A DNA stretch of 21,768 bases from Purshia tridentata (taxonomy: Eukaryota; Streptophyta; Magnoliopsida; Rosales; Rosaceae): NCBI GenBank assembly GCA_003254885.1, contig QANT01009086.1, forward strand, positions 1 to 21,768. The letters run 5' to 3'. A model generated the notes under the pieces. It ran no database searches. It worked only from the letters and a program-made list of their open reading frames with translations, and was not told the origin of the DNA. Shown here in pieces: positions 20,165 through 21,768 of the stretch. The translations under genes and the position numbers were made by a program. Numbering within the stretch: position 1 is the stretch's first letter; each line of letters opens with the position of its first letter.

Positions 20165-20746
20165 ACTTTAAAATTCGAAAAACGCTCAAACCGCTTTACT
20201 TTCCAAAGAAAATCCCGAAAATCTTTAAAAAAACTTTTCAAAACCACTTTGGAAAGTGCGGGGTGTTACAACACTTGAGATTGAGGGCGACCCAGCCGAG
20301 CGACGAGACTAGACTCATTGACAGTGAGTGGACCTTGTTTTCATTTAAAGTTTATTTTATTTTACAGTTGAACTTTATTTTTCTTGTGAGTTACTTGGTT
20401 GTGAATTTCATCTATCAATATTGATTTCGGGATCTTGATTGTGATTTAAGGTGTTAGACGGATTGATATTTCTTATCAATTTATTTATGTTTGAAGTCCT
20501 GTGAAAATAACTTTCAAGTAAGGTTTCCTGGAAACAATTATCGATTCCTCCATAATTTTAAGAAAGTTTTTAAGTGGAAAATTATTCAATTTTGAGGTAA
20601 AAAATTGAGAACGGTTGGTTTTGGATTTTATTAAGCACCCATTTAGTACCCGTTCTGGACACTGGAATTAGATAGGTCTTTGGGACCCATCACGGCACAC
20701 ACATAGGCTTTGGGCCGTGTGCCAGGATGCTTTGCCCTTTGGGGGC

Positions 20747-20880
20747 GGCCCTGCGTGCACGTACGGCAGGTTGTTGGCCCTGCATGTGTATGACAGACTC
20801 CGGCTCTGCACATGTACGGCAGGATATCACCCTGCATGCGTATGGCAGGCTATGGGCCCTGCGCATGTACTGCAGGCTAT
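20747..20880 (+). repeat. Array of five ~27-bp hairpin-forming units, LTR-C
   Basis: Units such as CCCTGCATGCGTATGGCAGG and CCCTGCGCATGTACTGCAGG, in the same element-relative orientation as in LTR-B. The conserved segment GGTCTTTGGGACCCATCACG... to GGGGGCGG precedes it (20676-20746). Confidence 0.85.
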
Positions 20881-21570
20881 ACGGGGAAATTAGGAGCGAA
20901 TAAAATAATTGATTTAAATCTTAAGATTTTGCTTATGCGGGAAAACCTTGTGGTTTTGCATGATGAAATTTCCGTTCTTTTAAAATGAGAAATCGCAAAG
21001 TATTTTTACTAGCTATTGCAAATGATTATTAAAGGAAATTATTAAATCTATTTCAAAAACTGGGGGTTTTCATGCAAAGTTGTGAGGTCCTTGTGAAAAT
21101 TTTTCAGTTGATTGTAAAAGTTATTTTATTTTTGTCCACTCACTGGGTTGTCTCACCTTTTCTTTTGTGTTGTTTTCTTTTAAAAATTTCCCCCAGGTAA
21201 CTGCGGTGGTGCGGTCGAGCAGGAGATACGTCGAGGATCCCGTAGATTTTGAAACTTGTAAATTTTCTGTTTTTATTCTTAACTAGTTATGCTAATTAAG
21301 GTGGTTGGACTATAACGGTGTATAGGACATTTTATTAGCAAAAATGTTACCTTAGTTTCCTTTGTTTATGTTTTTGGGTCGGAGACCCTTGCTTATGGTA
21401 GAGGAGCTGGTTTAGAAGTGTATTTTACAGGTTTTCTAAGGAAGGGTTAATCCAGGGTTAGTCCAATTTCAGGGGAGGTTCTGCCGAATTTTCGGTAGAA
21501 TTTTCCTTGACATTGGATTCCCGCAGGATCACCCCGAGTTCAAGGGTGGAATTCGGGGAGGATCCTGTCA

Positions 21571-21768
21571 AAAACATAATGCTTGAAATATTTTAATGTC
21601 ATTGCCTTATAGCATACTATGTAAATCTTAGAGTCCATTTGGTATCCTTTTTGGATACTATATTTTGTCCTCATCATTGGTATTTATAGATGAAATATGA
21701 AAGAAAATTATATACAAAAATTTTGAATCATGCACTAAATGAGGCTTTGTTTCTTATTATTTCTATCA
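21571..21768. other. Right flank, no gene
   Basis: The second AAAAC target copy, then A/T-rich sequence continuing the locus interrupted at 15978. A phrase near 21630 (AGAGTCCATTTGGTATCC) resembles the end of some non-autonomous DNA transposons, but the partner end would lie outside the window. Confidence 0.4.

Larger units (their letters stand above)
17253..20270 (-). mobile_element. LTR-B, solo LTR (3018 bp), nested in LTR-C
   Basis: On the minus strand it begins TGTAACACCCCGCACTTTCC and ends GGGTCGGGGCGTGACA, matching LTR-A at both ends and through most of its length. It retains about 0.9 kb that LTR-A lacks, including a 9-unit hairpin array, and a leader segment of about 150 bp. It inserted into LTR-C, so LTR-C is older. 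The GC-rich leader (about 19500-19930) gives long open frames on both strands that are not genes. Confidence 0.9.
15979..21570 (+). mobile_element. LTR-C, solo LTR (~2.57 kb), interrupted by LTR-B
   Basis: It begins TGTAACGACCCGTACTCCG and ends GGAGGATCCTGTCA, with a perfect AAAAC target duplication. Removing LTR-B and its 5-bp duplication leaves about 2569 bp, with no internal coding domain or second LTR. The order is W-box-like motifs, two versions of the shared block (about 16100-16180 and 16251-16310), a pyrimidine-rich then GC-rich leader (16370-16600), the LTR-B insertion at 17253, a 5-unit hairpin array (20747-20880) and a 3' part with a CCCCCAGGTAACTGCGG region. The edge fragment at 1-359 is the same family. 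Confidence 0.88.

Noticed and set aside
1..21768. tRNA, rRNA or microRNA genes
   Set aside because: No tRNA cloverleaf with A and B boxes, no rRNA block and no convincing miRNA precursor was recognised by eye. A covariance-model scan would be the decisive test.

Overview
The window looks like repeat-rich nuclear DNA of a flowering plant, probably a eudicot. It is mostly transposable-element remains, with one broken host-type gene fragment (a phytocyanin / early-nodulin-like exon) and no intact protein-coding gene. Evidence: LTR-type elements with TG...CA ends and 5-bp target duplications, a Ty3/gypsy integrase remnant of Tat/Ogre type, an antisense plant-mobile-domain gene with plant-sized GT-AG introns, a Mutator-like MITE, and long A/T-rich spacers. 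The species cannot be named from sequence alone.

Layout. 1-359: end of a long LTR in minus orientation, cut by the window edge. 360-1345: heavily decayed coding-like stretch of unknown origin. 1293-3747: a ~290-bp tandem duplication whose second copy was hit by a solo LTR (LTR-A, 1617-3486, perfect CACAC target duplication). 3748-5181: unassigned, with a CT microsatellite. 5182-5591: 410-bp MITE with ~145-bp terminal inverted repeats. 5592-7305: A/T-rich spacer. 7306-7688 (minus): phytocyanin-like exon with two nonsense codons. 7689-8888: unassigned. 8889-15426: 5'-truncated Tat/Ogre-like retrotransposon: end of pol (plus), a spliced antisense gene with its own TATA box (minus, 13841 to ~10209), polypurine tract and 3' LTR. 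15427-15978: spacer with a GGCC-rich patch. 15979-21570: a second long solo LTR (LTR-C, perfect AAAAC target duplication), split by a nested minus-strand copy of the LTR-A family (LTR-B, 17253-20270, ACACC/ACACT).

How the parts relate. LTR-A, -B, -C and the left-edge fragment share a modular architecture: a 5' part with several TTGAC[C/T] (W-box-like) motifs, a ~60-bp conserved block (two versions in C and the edge fragment), and a pyrimidine-rich then GC-rich leader. B and C also share an array of 27-bp hairpin-forming units, 9 copies in B and 5 in C. In the Tat/Ogre remnant, pol and the antisense gene converge. Five antisense exons stay in one frame across four introns of 70-87 bp. The nonsense codons seen there are mostly CAG/CAA/CGA changed by one C-to-T step, the decay expected of methylated, silenced elements.
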